From: a virus
Strand: one strand, 5' to 3'
DNA: 21,740 bases
Virus record (IMG/VR): IMGVR_UViG_3300042301_001125
Span: 1 to 21,740 of that record
The notes below the pieces were generated by a model, which was given only the letters and a program-made list of their open reading frames with translations, made no database searches and was not told the DNA's origin. Each line of letters opens with the position of its first letter. Position 1 is the stretch's first letter. Both the position numbers and the translations under genes were made by a program. Shown here in pieces: positions 14,344 through 21,455 of the stretch.

Positions 14344-17022
14344 ATGGCAATCAAAATTCCAATTCTTACAGAGTTCAACAAAAAAGGAATCAAGGATGCT
14401 GAAAACACTCTTGGTCAGTTTGGTAAAAATGTAGGAATTGCATTTGCCGCAGTCGGTGCAGCTACAGTTGCAGCTGGATTAGTTGTCGCTGACTTTGCTT
14501 CAAAGTCCATTGCTGCCGCAGAGAATGTACGCCAAGCAGATGACAGACTAAGACAAGTTGCAGAGTCTATGGGCATCTTTGGTGCTCAGACAGATGCTGT
14601 AAGCCAAAGGCTCATAGGGTTTGCTGAATCAAATGAAATAGTCCTAGCGACTGACGCAGAGCTTATCAAGTCAGCTCAGGCAAAGCTATTGACATTTAAG
14701 CAAGTTGCAGAGAGCGCAGATGAAACCGGCGGGGCTTTTGATAGAGCAACTATGGCAGCTCTTGACTTGGCAGCTGCCGGCTTTGGTTCGGCAGAATCTA
14801 ACGCGACTCAGCTTGGTAAGGCATTACAAGACCCAATCAAGGGACTGACTGCTCTTACTAGGTCCGGTGTCACTTTCACCGCTCAGGAAAAAGAAAACAT
14901 CAAGACTCTTGTTCAATCTGGCAAGACTCTACAAGCACAGGAACTAATCCTTAAGGCAATCGAAACTCAGGTTGGTGGAACAGCTGCAGCTACCGCTAAA
15001 TCATCCGACAAGATGAAACTGGCTTTTGAGAATGTTCAGGAAACAGTAGGCGAGGCATTACTGCCTGTCTTTGATGAATTTACTAAGGCCATAACTGACC
15101 TGACTCCAGAGATTGGTCAGGCATTAGTTCCAATCGCACAATATATGGCAGAGGTGTTTAGGACTAAGGTTCTGCCGGCTATTCAGAATTTCACTAAATG
15201 GCTGTCATCTCCAGAAGGCACTAAGACTGTCAATGACCTAACCAAATCAATTACTGAATCTGTTGGTGCTTTCTTCAACTTTGTTGGCTGGGCTATCAAA
15301 AACAAAGAAGCAGTTATGGCTATGGCTACTGCTATTGGTAGTGCAATTGTTGTTTACAAGTCTTTGAAAGTTGCTATGGAAGTTGCTAAAGCAGCTCAGC
15401 TACTATTCAATGCAGCAGCGTGGTCTAATCCTTATGTAGCTATTGCTGGAGCAATTGCCATTGGATTAGGTCTGATTGTTGTTGGCTTCAATAACATTAC
15501 AGAAGCTCAGAAAAAGACAGAACTTGCAACCGACAACTCTGCCGGAGAGCTAAACAGATTCAATAACATCAAGCTAAATGGTATTACTAACCAGCTAAAT
15601 GGTGTTACTAATGCTGCAACCGGAGCTAACTATGCTATGTCACAGTTACAGGGACCTAAGCTTGGACCCGGTTTAGATGAATCTGGTAGGTCTGTACTTG
15701 AGCCACCTAGCAAAAAAGATTTCCCGCTCAACCCAAAGCCGGGTCAAGTTTACTCTTGGTACATTTGGGAAAATGTGAATGGTCAGACTCTAGCTGTTTG
15801 GTATGAGCAGACTTGGGATGGCAAGAAGTGGAGCAAGGCTAAAAAAGTTACATTCACCGGTGGCGGTGGCGGTGGTGGCGGTCAGCCAGATAACTCAGCA
15901 GCTACTGCACGCAAGAAAATACAGGATTTGATAAACAGCACTACTCGCAGTGTTGTACAGGCACAGACCGATTATCGCAGAGCGGTAAATAAGGCTCAGC
16001 TTGAGTTTCTGGAAAATGAAACTAAAATCCGGACAGAATACACCGACAAGCTTTTAGATGTTATCAATGATTCTAAGGACAGAATCAGAGATGCTTTCAG
16101 AGGTGTAGCAAGTTTTACAGTTCAGTCTTTCTTGTCGGAGTTCAAGCAGGTAGAGTCTGCAAGACTAACCGCATTTGAGGATGCCAAGAAAGCTGCCAAA
16201 GATGCTGGTTCAATCTTTACTGAGGCGTTTGTTTCTGGGGACCCTGTCAATGCTTATCTCAGTAGCCTGCGTGCTAAGGTCGCGGAAAATGCTAACATCC
16301 TGCGAGTCAGCGGCAAGCTAGTTGAGGCTGGCTTTAGTCAGACATTTATTGAGCAGATTATTGCTACTGGACAAGAAGGTGGCTTGAGTCTAGCTGAGGG
16401 CTTGCTATCTGCTAACCCAGAAATTGTTGCAGAGGTCAAGAGGCTTTACAAGGACATTGAAAATGTATCCGAAACCGGCGCAGATGCCTTAGCTGACAAG
16501 TTGTATGAAAAGCAGGGCTTAGCAACAAGTGCGCTAGTTCAGCTGTATGAATCTACGCAGCTAGAGTTGCTAGATGCTCTTGAGGCAAACTATGCAGATT
16601 ACACGAAGTCGCTGGATGATGCCGCTACTGCGCTTAGAGAATCCATCACGGAAATTACCAATGACTTTGATGATGCTATTGCGGAAATGGGAGACAATCT
16701 AGGCGGCTTGTCAAAGACTATTCGCGAGTTCAGAAATTCTCTAACTGGCGCAGCTGATTCCGCTATTGAAGCAACTACACGCAACGCTATCGGCGCAAGC
16801 GGTAAGACATCGGGCGTATTCACGCCAGAACCTTTTGACATTGACTTTGCACTTGGTCAAGCACCCGGCACTTATGCGGCTTCAATCAGCAGTCAGCCTC
16901 AGACTGTTATCAATGTAAATGTTCAGACCGATGCTTCTCAGTCTGTCGCTATGGTTGGCAAAGCTATTGGTAATACAATTACAAAGTATGTGCGCACCGG
17001 TGGTGCGGTTCTGGTTGAGTAA
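14344..17022 (+). CDS. Tape measure protein
   Basis: 892 residues, the longest gene here; it sets tail length (at about 0.15 nm per residue, a tail of roughly 130 nm). GAGG lies 8 bases before ATG. N-terminal motifs (FNKKGIKDAENTLGQFGKNVG) and the block ATQLGKALQDPIKGLTALTRSG are typical of siphophage tape measures. Hydrophobic segments lie at about 30-50, 323-343 and 362-382, suited to membrane insertion on DNA ejection. A Trp/Tyr-rich insert (about 460-505) is followed by eight glycines (506-513), and then by long coiled-coil helices to about residue 840. The C-terminal end (QTVINVNVQTDASQSVAMVGKAI onward) is the part that usually contacts the tail tip. Followed 11 bases later by the distal tail gene. 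Confidence 0.93.
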   Translation: MAIKIPILTEFNKKGIKDAENTLGQFGKNVGIAFAAVGAATVAAGLVVADFASKSIAAAENVRQADDRLRQVAESMGIFGAQTDAVSQRLIGFAESNEIVLATDAELIKSAQAKLLTFKQVAESADETGGAFDRATMAALDLAAAGFGSAESNATQLGKALQDPIKGLTALTRSGVTFTAQEKENIKTLVQSGKTLQAQELILKAIETQVGGTAAATAKSSDKMKLAFENVQETVGEALLPVFDEFTKAITDLTPEIGQALVPIAQYMAEVFRTKVLPAIQNFTKWLSSPEGTKTVNDLTKSITESVGAFFNFVGWAIKNKEAVMAMATAIGSAIVVYKSLKVAMEVAKAAQLLFNAAAWSNPYVAIAGAIAIGLGLIVVGFNNITEAQKKTELATDNSAGELNRFNNIKLNGITNQLNGVTNAATGANYAMSQLQGPKLGPGLDESGRSVLEPPSKKDFPLNPKPGQVYSWYIWENVNGQTLAVWYEQTWDGKKWSKAKKVTFTGGGGGGGGQPDNSAATARKKIQDLINSTTRSVVQAQTDYRRAVNKAQLEFLENETKIRTEYTDKLLDVINDSKDRIRDAFRGVASFTVQSFLSEFKQVESARLTAFEDAKKAAKDAGSIFTEAFVSGDPVNAYLSSLRAKVAENANILRVSGKLVEAGFSQTFIEQIIATGQEGGLSLAEGLLSANPEIVAEVKRLYKDIENVSETGADALADKLYEKQGLATSALVQLYESTQLELLDALEANYADYTKSLDDAATALRESITEITNDFDDAIAEMGDNLGGLSKTIREFRNSLTGAADSAIEATTRNAIGASGKTSGVFTPEPFDIDFALGQAPGTYAASISSQPQTVINVNVQTDASQSVAMVGKAIGNTITKYVRTGGAVLVE

Positions 17023-17033
17023 GGCGGCAAAGG

Positions 17034-18263
17034 ATGGCTGTACCAACACCTAAAGTCGAAATTGGTTTTGACCTTACCGACTCTTTGACCGGTCCATATT
17101 TTCGCCTTGATGACCCTCTTTATGGTCAGCTTGACACATCGCCTTATGGACTTGGTGGCACAATCTTTTTCGATGTCACTAACAAGGTTAGGTCAATCGC
17201 AATTCAGCGAGGTAAAAACAGACAGCTAGACCAGTATGACCAAGGGTTAGCAAATGTTGTCCTAAACAATAATGACCGCACCTTTGACCCTCTTAACGCC
17301 AGCTCACCTTACTATGGTCAGATTATTCCAAAGCGTCAGATTCGCATTACCTCTGGCGGCATTTTACAATTCTTTGGATTGATTGATGACTGGAACTTTT
17401 TTTATGAGCCAAGCGGGGATAGCTCAGCAGCAGTTTCCTGTTCAGATGCTATCGGTGCATTTGCTACTCAGACAATAAATGTAAGAACAAATACAGCTCA
17501 GTATTCCGGAGAGCGTTTGAATACAATCCTTGATTTACCGGAAATCAATTGGCCTACAACCTCACGCTCAATTGAAACTGGGCAAATGTTTTTAGGTGCT
17601 GATGTTATTCCTGATGCTACAACTGCACTTAGCTATATGCGATTGATTGAAAAGTCTGAGCCGGGAAGCTTGTTCATTGGTAAGTCAGGTGATGTTGTTT
17701 TTAAGGACCGAATAACAGCACCAACCTCAGGTGGGCTTTTGCTATCTGATGACGGCACAGGCATACCTTACACCGGGATGAAAGTTCAATACGGCTCAGA
17801 ACTATTAGCTAATGAGATTGTTCTAAAGGATTACCAAACAAATCAAGCGACAGCTCTGGACCTTGAATCAATTGGAACTTATGGTGTTTTCAATTTGACT
17901 CAGACTGACTTGCTAGTAGATGCACAGCCGGACTTAGAGCAGATGGCATCATTCTTTTCTAATAAATACTCTCAGCCGGAATACCGCTTTGAATCTGTCA
18001 ACATCATTGTGGACCAGCTAAGCCCTAGTCAGCAAGCTCAGATACTTGCTCTTGAGCTTGGCGATGTAGTAAAAATCAAGTTTACGCCTAACAACATTCC
18101 ACCGGCTATTGAGAAGTATGCAGAAATCATTAGGATTGATAACTCAGTAACAGTTACAAGCCACATCATATCTCTAGGGTTTGCGACACAGGACTTCACT
18201 GTGTTTGTGTTAGATGATTTGGAATTTGGTAAGCTTGATTCAGGAAACGCTTTAGCGTTCTAA
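17034..18263 (+). CDS. Distal tail / minor tail protein
   Basis: 409 residues. The N-terminus (GFDLTDSLTGPYFRLDDPLYGQLDT) and FFDVTNKVRSIAIQRGKNRQLDQYDQG with LANVVLNNNDRTFDPLN are the pattern of actinophage minor tail proteins found straight after the tape measure. The order is a beta-barrel Dit-like domain (to about 135), a middle section with ILDLPEINWP, and a Tal/gp27-like C-terminal part with ALELGDVVKIKFTPNN and IISLGFATQDFTVFVLDD. It probably closes the tube and forms the baseplate hub on which the fibre proteins sit. It is preceded by an AAAGG ribosome site. The region has only this one clear hub protein, so it may combine Dit and Tal roles. Confidence 0.8.
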   Translation: MAVPTPKVEIGFDLTDSLTGPYFRLDDPLYGQLDTSPYGLGGTIFFDVTNKVRSIAIQRGKNRQLDQYDQGLANVVLNNNDRTFDPLNASSPYYGQIIPKRQIRITSGGILQFFGLIDDWNFFYEPSGDSSAAVSCSDAIGAFATQTINVRTNTAQYSGERLNTILDLPEINWPTTSRSIETGQMFLGADVIPDATTALSYMRLIEKSEPGSLFIGKSGDVVFKDRITAPTSGGLLLSDDGTGIPYTGMKVQYGSELLANEIVLKDYQTNQATALDLESIGTYGVFNLTQTDLLVDAQPDLEQMASFFSNKYSQPEYRFESVNIIVDQLSPSQQAQILALELGDVVKIKFTPNNIPPAIEKYAEIIRIDNSVTVTSHIISLGFATQDFTVFVLDDLEFGKLDSGNALAF

Positions 18264-18275
18264 GGGAGAAAATAA

Positions 18276-18944
18276 ATGCCGGGACTTGGTAGAAAAGTAT
18301 TCACCGCAGGTGAGGTATTGACCGCAGCTAACACTAACGGCTATTTGATGGACCAAGCTGTAATGGTGTTTGCTGACACAGCAGCAAGGTCAAGTGCTAT
18401 CGGCACTCCATCTGCCGGAATGTTGAGCTACAGAACTGATGGCACTGTCTATGAGTATTTCAACGGCAGTGCTTGGTCGGCTCTCACTAACCCCGGTGAC
18501 ATTACTGCAGTAACCGCAGGGACCGGTTTAGCCGGCGGTGGAGTTTCTGGCGATGTCACTCTAAATGTAAATTACGCAGCCGTTGGTTCAGGCGTATCAT
18601 CTTTAGTAACAATTAACGCTACTCAGGTTGCTAACACAGTGACAACTGTGACTGCGGCTTATACAGCAACTACTGCTGACAAGAATGAATACCTAATCGC
18701 CGGTGGCACTGTTGCGTACACAGTAACTATTCCCGATGTTCTTGCTATCGGAGAACAAATTTCATTAGTGCGCACATCTACCGGCACAGTGAGCATCGCT
18801 GCAGGAACAGGTGTGACCACTTGGGGAGCGAGCGGCACTGCGGGAACAGCGGTGACTTTCAAACTAGAAAGTCAGTATGACTCAGCTTCTGTTGTCAAGT
18901 ATGCTGCAAACAGCTATGTAGTTATTGGAAAGGTTGTTGCATAA
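18276..18944 (+). CDS. Tail fibre-like structural protein
   Basis: 222 residues. It begins MPGLGRKVFTAGEVLTAANTNGYLMDQAVMVFAD, a motif shared by many phage fibre base segments that attach to the tail hub. It continues with SYRTDGTVYEYFNGSAWSAL, a Gly-rich GTGLAGGGVSGDVTLNVNY repeat (typical of trimeric phage fibres), and a beta-rich tip with YLIAGGTVAYTVTIPDVLAIGEQISLV. GGGAG lies 7 bases before ATG. The stop is coupled to the following adhesin as TAATG. Likely role: fibre shaft and receptor contact together with the next proteins. Confidence 0.8.
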   Translation: MPGLGRKVFTAGEVLTAANTNGYLMDQAVMVFADTAARSSAIGTPSAGMLSYRTDGTVYEYFNGSAWSALTNPGDITAVTAGTGLAGGGVSGDVTLNVNYAAVGSGVSSLVTINATQVANTVTTVTAAYTATTADKNEYLIAGGTVAYTVTIPDVLAIGEQISLVRTSTGTVSIAAGTGVTTWGASGTAGTAVTFKLESQYDSASVVKYAANSYVVIGKVVA

Positions 18945-19807
18945 TGCCATTCCCAGTCATCGGTATTTTTGCTAGTTCTGCTGCTAAAAAACCTGTCATA
19001 AATTATTTAGTTATTGCCGGTGGCGGTGGCGGTGGCGGTTCTATCGGTGCTGGTGGTGGTGCTGGTGGTTATCGCACATCATTTGGCACATCTGGGGCTA
19101 ATTCTGCTGCCGAAACTCCGATTCAACTAGCAGTTTCTACTAACTACACGGTAACTATCGGTGCTGGTGGTGCTGCTGTAACATCTGGCAATAATTCTGT
19201 ATTTTCTACAATTACTTCGACAGCCGGTGGTAAAGGTGGTAATGGTAATAATTACCCGAACTCTACTTCTGCTGTCGGTGGTTCTGGTGGTGGTTCTGGT
19301 TCGACTCAAAATGGTGTCTATCAAACAAATACCGCTGGTAGTGCCGGAACTGCTAATCAGGGTAGTGCTGGTGGTACTGGCTCAGCCTCTGCTGGTTCCG
19401 GTGGTGGTGGTGCTAGTGCAGTAGGTGGCAATGGCAGTGGTGACACCGCTGGTGCTGGTGGTGCTGGTCTAGCTTCTACCATTACAGGCACATCAGTTAC
19501 GCGTGCTGGTGGTGGTGGTGGTTGTGCTTTTCAGAACAGAGGAGCTGGTGGTGCTGGTGGTGGTGGCATTGGCGGTACATTCCAAACCGGTGGACCGGGT
19601 TCTGGAACAGCAAATACTGGCAGTGGTGGTGGCAGTGGATATGCGGCTGGTAGTGCTGGCTCTGGTGGTTCTGGTATTGTCATTTTGCGCTATCCGTCTA
19701 AATTCACTATTACTATTGGTGCAGGACTTACTGGTTCGACTGCAACTGACGGAGCAGACAAGGTTTCTACAATAACCGCTGGTACTGGAAATGTGAGTTG
19801 GGCATAA
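18944..19807 (+). CDS. Polyglycine-rich tail adhesin
   Basis: 287 residues, very rich in Gly, Ser, Thr and Ala. After an N-terminal strand INYLVIAGGGGGGG the protein holds a core of G-rich segments of variable length (SGGGSGSTQ, SAGSGGGGASAV, RAGGGGGCAF, GAGGAGGGGIGG) and closes with GSGIVILRYPSKFTI, a known signature at the end of glycine-rich phage fibre proteins. This pattern fits polyglycine type II helix sandwich folds, as in the S16-type receptor-binding adhesin, where variable loops between Gly helices contact the receptor. The DNA is low complexity (GGTGGTGCTGGT-like runs), so other frames also stay open by chance. Likely receptor-binding protein, and a hot spot for recombination. Confidence 0.78.
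   Translation: MPFPVIGIFASSAAKKPVINYLVIAGGGGGGGSIGAGGGAGGYRTSFGTSGANSAAETPIQLAVSTNYTVTIGAGGAAVTSGNNSVFSTITSTAGGKGGNGNNYPNSTSAVGGSGGGSGSTQNGVYQTNTAGSAGTANQGSAGGTGSASAGSGGGGASAVGGNGSGDTAGAGGAGLASTITGTSVTRAGGGGGCAFQNRGAGGAGGGGIGGTFQTGGPGSGTANTGSGGGSGYAAGSAGSGGSGIVILRYPSKFTITIGAGLTGSTATDGADKVSTITAGTGNVSWA
19018..19680 (+). repeat. Low-complexity GGT/GGC/GCT-rich tract
   Basis: Imperfect repeats of GGTGGTGCTGG-type words across the adhesin gene, encoding the Gly-rich helices. Likely prone to slippage and recombination. Confidence 0.75.
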
Positions 19808-20154
19808 TGGCACACTACGCTTTTTTGAATGAAAACAACATTGTTACTGAAGTCATTGTTGGCATTGATGAAACAGAACTGATTGAAGGTCAGGACCCGG
19901 AAACTTGGTATGGTGCATTTCGTGGCCAGGTTTGTAAGCGAACCAGTTACAACGGCAACTATCGCAAGAACTACGCCGGCATTGGTTATACCTATGATGC
20001 TAACCGCGATGCATTTATTGCACCAAAGCCTTTTGATTCTTGGACTCTTGACGCATCAACTTGCACTTGGAAAGCACCTAAGCCGATGCCAGCAGAGGGC
20101 AAGTACCGCTGGGATGAAGCTAGTGTAAACTGGATTGAAGTCAAGGGAGAATAA
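19807..20154 (+). CDS. Conserved tail-associated protein of environmental phages
   Basis: 115 residues from ATG 19807 (TAATG coupling with the adhesin stop). The sequence follows a pattern I recognise from many marine and freshwater phages: MAHYAFLNENNIVTEVIVGI at the start, then QVCKRTSYNGNYRKNYAGIG with YTYDANRDAFIAPKPFDSW, and a repeat of the aromatic unit TCTWKAPKPMPAEGKYRWDE near the end. The repeated W-containing beta hairpins suggest a small fibre or tail-tip decoration protein. Precise role unknown, but the gene always sits with fibres, as here. It ends directly at the next start. Confidence 0.75.
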   Translation: MAHYAFLNENNIVTEVIVGIDETELIEGQDPETWYGAFRGQVCKRTSYNGNYRKNYAGIGYTYDANRDAFIAPKPFDSWTLDASTCTWKAPKPMPAEGKYRWDEASVNWIEVKGE

Positions 20155-20424
20155 ATGTCAGTAAACGCAACCAGAACCACAGTAGGCACAGCAGCAGTGC
20201 AGATTGCTAGTCCATCAAGTATGCCTCAGTATGTCTGGGTTCAGAATGCTGACTACGCTGGCACGACTGAGCTGTATGTTGGAGCTTCTGGTGTAACCGC
20301 TGCAACCGGTTTTCGCGTGTGGCGTGACCAGACTGTAGCTTATGAGCTTGCTCCAAATGATTCTCTATTCTGCATTTCAAGCGCAGCTGGTGGCACTGCC
20401 GCAGTATTGCGAGTAACCAAGTAA
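20155..20424 (+). CDS. Small beta-rich virion protein, paralogue of the gene at 5911
   Basis: 89 residues with GGGAG 5 bases before ATG, which follows the preceding TAA directly. Sequence: TTVGTAAVQIA, a WVQNAD strand, TELYVGASGVTAATGF (about 39-54), YELAPNDSLFCISSAAGG and VLRVTK. The same order of motifs appears in the 88-residue protein beside the portal. A beta-sandwich decoration or fibre-tip protein is likely. Being next to the fibre genes it probably sits on the tail or head surface. No catalytic motif seen. Confidence 0.72.
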   Translation: MSVNATRTTVGTAAVQIASPSSMPQYVWVQNADYAGTTELYVGASGVTAATGFRVWRDQTVAYELAPNDSLFCISSAAGGTAAVLRVTK

Positions 20425-20443
20425 CAGCTAAGAGCTGAGCTGT
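20424..20443 (+). promoter_or_regulatory. Hairpin covering the start of the XhlA-like gene
   Basis: ACAGCT (20424-20429) pairs perfectly with AGCTGT (20438-20443) around an 8-base loop. It includes two bases of the GTG start at 20442, so it could slow translation of the lysis gene. No T-run, so not a terminator. Confidence 0.35.
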
Positions 20444-20654
20444 GGATGAGCAGATTCCAACTTGGGCTATTGAGCTAATCAAACAAGTTGAGCGACTGAA
20501 TGAAAAAATACCAACCCACATTGATTGGGTTGAGCGCAACTTGAAAGACCACGAATTGCGCATCAGAAGTCTTGAGCGCAAGCTTTGGGTTATCGCCGGG
20601 GCTTCTGCTGTTGTCGGTGCTATGGTAACTGCCCTAATCAACCTGTTTGGCTAA
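20442..20654 (+). CDS. XhlA-like small membrane protein (probable holin partner)
   Basis: 70 residues from GTG 20442 (an in-frame stop at 20436-20438 excludes any earlier start). Residues about 10-48 form an amphipathic coiled coil (ELIKQVERLNEKIP, then DHELRIRSLERKL), followed by one C-terminal membrane segment (WVIAGASAVVGAMVTALINLF, 49-69). This coiled-coil-plus-TM layout is that of XhlA/hemolysin-type phage proteins, which sit beside holins and endolysins. The ribosome site is weak (AAGAG, with the start partly in a hairpin), which would suit low-level expression. Immediately downstream is the M23 endolysin, supporting a lysis role. A spanin or minor tail protein is less likely. Confidence 0.65.
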   Translation: MDEQIPTWAIELIKQVERLNEKIPTHIDWVERNLKDHELRIRSLERKLWVIAGASAVVGAMVTALINLFG

Positions 20655-20658
20655 GCGT

Positions 20659-20673
20659 TACAATACTTATATG
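20659..20673 (+). promoter_or_regulatory. Probable leaderless promoter of the endolysin gene
   Basis: TACAAT (20659-20664), 6 bases (ACTTAT), then ATG 20671. No Shine-Dalgarno. Same -10 sequence and same spacing as at 13796. Confidence 0.6.
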
Positions 20674-21102
20674 CGATTTCCATTTGAACCTAAATTCATT
20701 ACCGGCAGATTTGGCACTCTGTCGGAGTTTCGCCGCAAAAACAATATGCAGCCACATTCCGGAGCTGACTGGGCTAGACCAGAGGGGACCTCAATTCCAG
20801 CTATCGCCAAAGGCACTATCGTGCTACAGCAATTCTCTGAGGTGCTTGGTAATGTTTCGGTGCAGCGAGTTATGGATAAGGCTGGCGAAATTTGGTATGT
20901 CGGCTACTGCCATCTAAAGGCTTTGGGATTGCCGGTTGGCACTAAGGTCGCTGAGGGTAATTCTGTAGGCTTGGTGGGCAACACAGGGTCAGCCAGCAGT
21001 GGTCCTCACCTACACCTGACAGTTAGTAAAGAGCTAAAAGGCGTGTTTGGTCCAACCGCAGTAAAGATTGACCCCATCGAATTCATAAAGGTAAACAAAT
21101 GA
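20671..21102 (+). CDS. Endolysin: single-domain M23 (LytM-type) metallopeptidase
   Basis: 143 residues from ATG 20671. Zinc and catalytic residues of the M23 family are all visible: H29 and D33 in the HSGAD motif, H81 in YCHL, and H113/H115 in the GPHLHL motif, with the family core strand GTSIPAIAKGTIV between. It should cut peptide cross-links or stem peptides of host peptidoglycan at the end of infection. There is no signal peptide and no separate cell-wall-binding domain, so export probably depends on the holin encoded next. An in-frame TTG at 20647 is ignored, as the ATG is the only start that fits the leaderless -10 box. The stop overlaps the holin start (ATGA). Confidence 0.9.
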   Translation: MRFPFEPKFITGRFGTLSEFRRKNNMQPHSGADWARPEGTSIPAIAKGTIVLQQFSEVLGNVSVQRVMDKAGEIWYVGYCHLKALGLPVGTKVAEGNSVGLVGNTGSASSGPHLHLTVSKELKGVFGPTAVKIDPIEFIKVNK

Positions 21103-21455
21103 AAGAACATCTCAAGCAGATTCTGGTTCGCTCACTAGGTCTGGTCCTAGCAACATTTTTTGGCGGCACTGCTATCGGTAGCGTGTTGGGCGATTGGGTA
21201 ATGGGTGCTCTTATCGGTGTCGGCTCTGCCTTTGCCGTAGTGCTAACAACAATCGGAGTCGCGGTTGCTTGGAAAGGCACTCTGGAACTAACGGACATTC
21301 AGAACGCATACCGGGCTGCTGTAGCTAAGAGTGACAGCGAGGCTGTCGAAGATGCGCTTAAGGTAACTCAGGATGGCAAGTTTGACTTTGATGATGTTGA
21401 CTTTGATGGCGATGATGACTTGTACGACCCAGAAGTCAAAGATAAGGTCAAATAG
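21099..21455 (+). CDS. Holin with two membrane segments
   Basis: 118 residues; AAAGG lies 7 bases before ATG, and the start overlaps the endolysin stop. Membrane segments at about 9-30 (LVRSLGLVLATFFGGTAIG) and 34-57 (VMGALIGVGSAFAVVLTTIGV) are separated by a short polar turn. The C-terminal half is cytoplasmic and very acidic, with the D-rich end FDFDDVDFDGDDDLYDPEV. Two TMs, a charged tail and position next to the endolysin fit a class II type holin of actinophages. It converges with the WhiB gene, overlapping it by 8 bases. Confidence 0.8.
   Translation: MKEHLKQILVRSLGLVLATFFGGTAIGSVLGDWVMGALIGVGSAFAVVLTTIGVAVAWKGTLELTDIQNAYRAAVAKSDSEAVEDALKVTQDGKFDFDDVDFDGDDDLYDPEVKDKVK

Noticed and set aside
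19127-19813. Several open frames on both strands across the Gly-rich adhesin
   Set aside because: They result from GGT/GCT-type low-complexity repeats, which lack stop codons in other frames; no ribosome sites or motifs.
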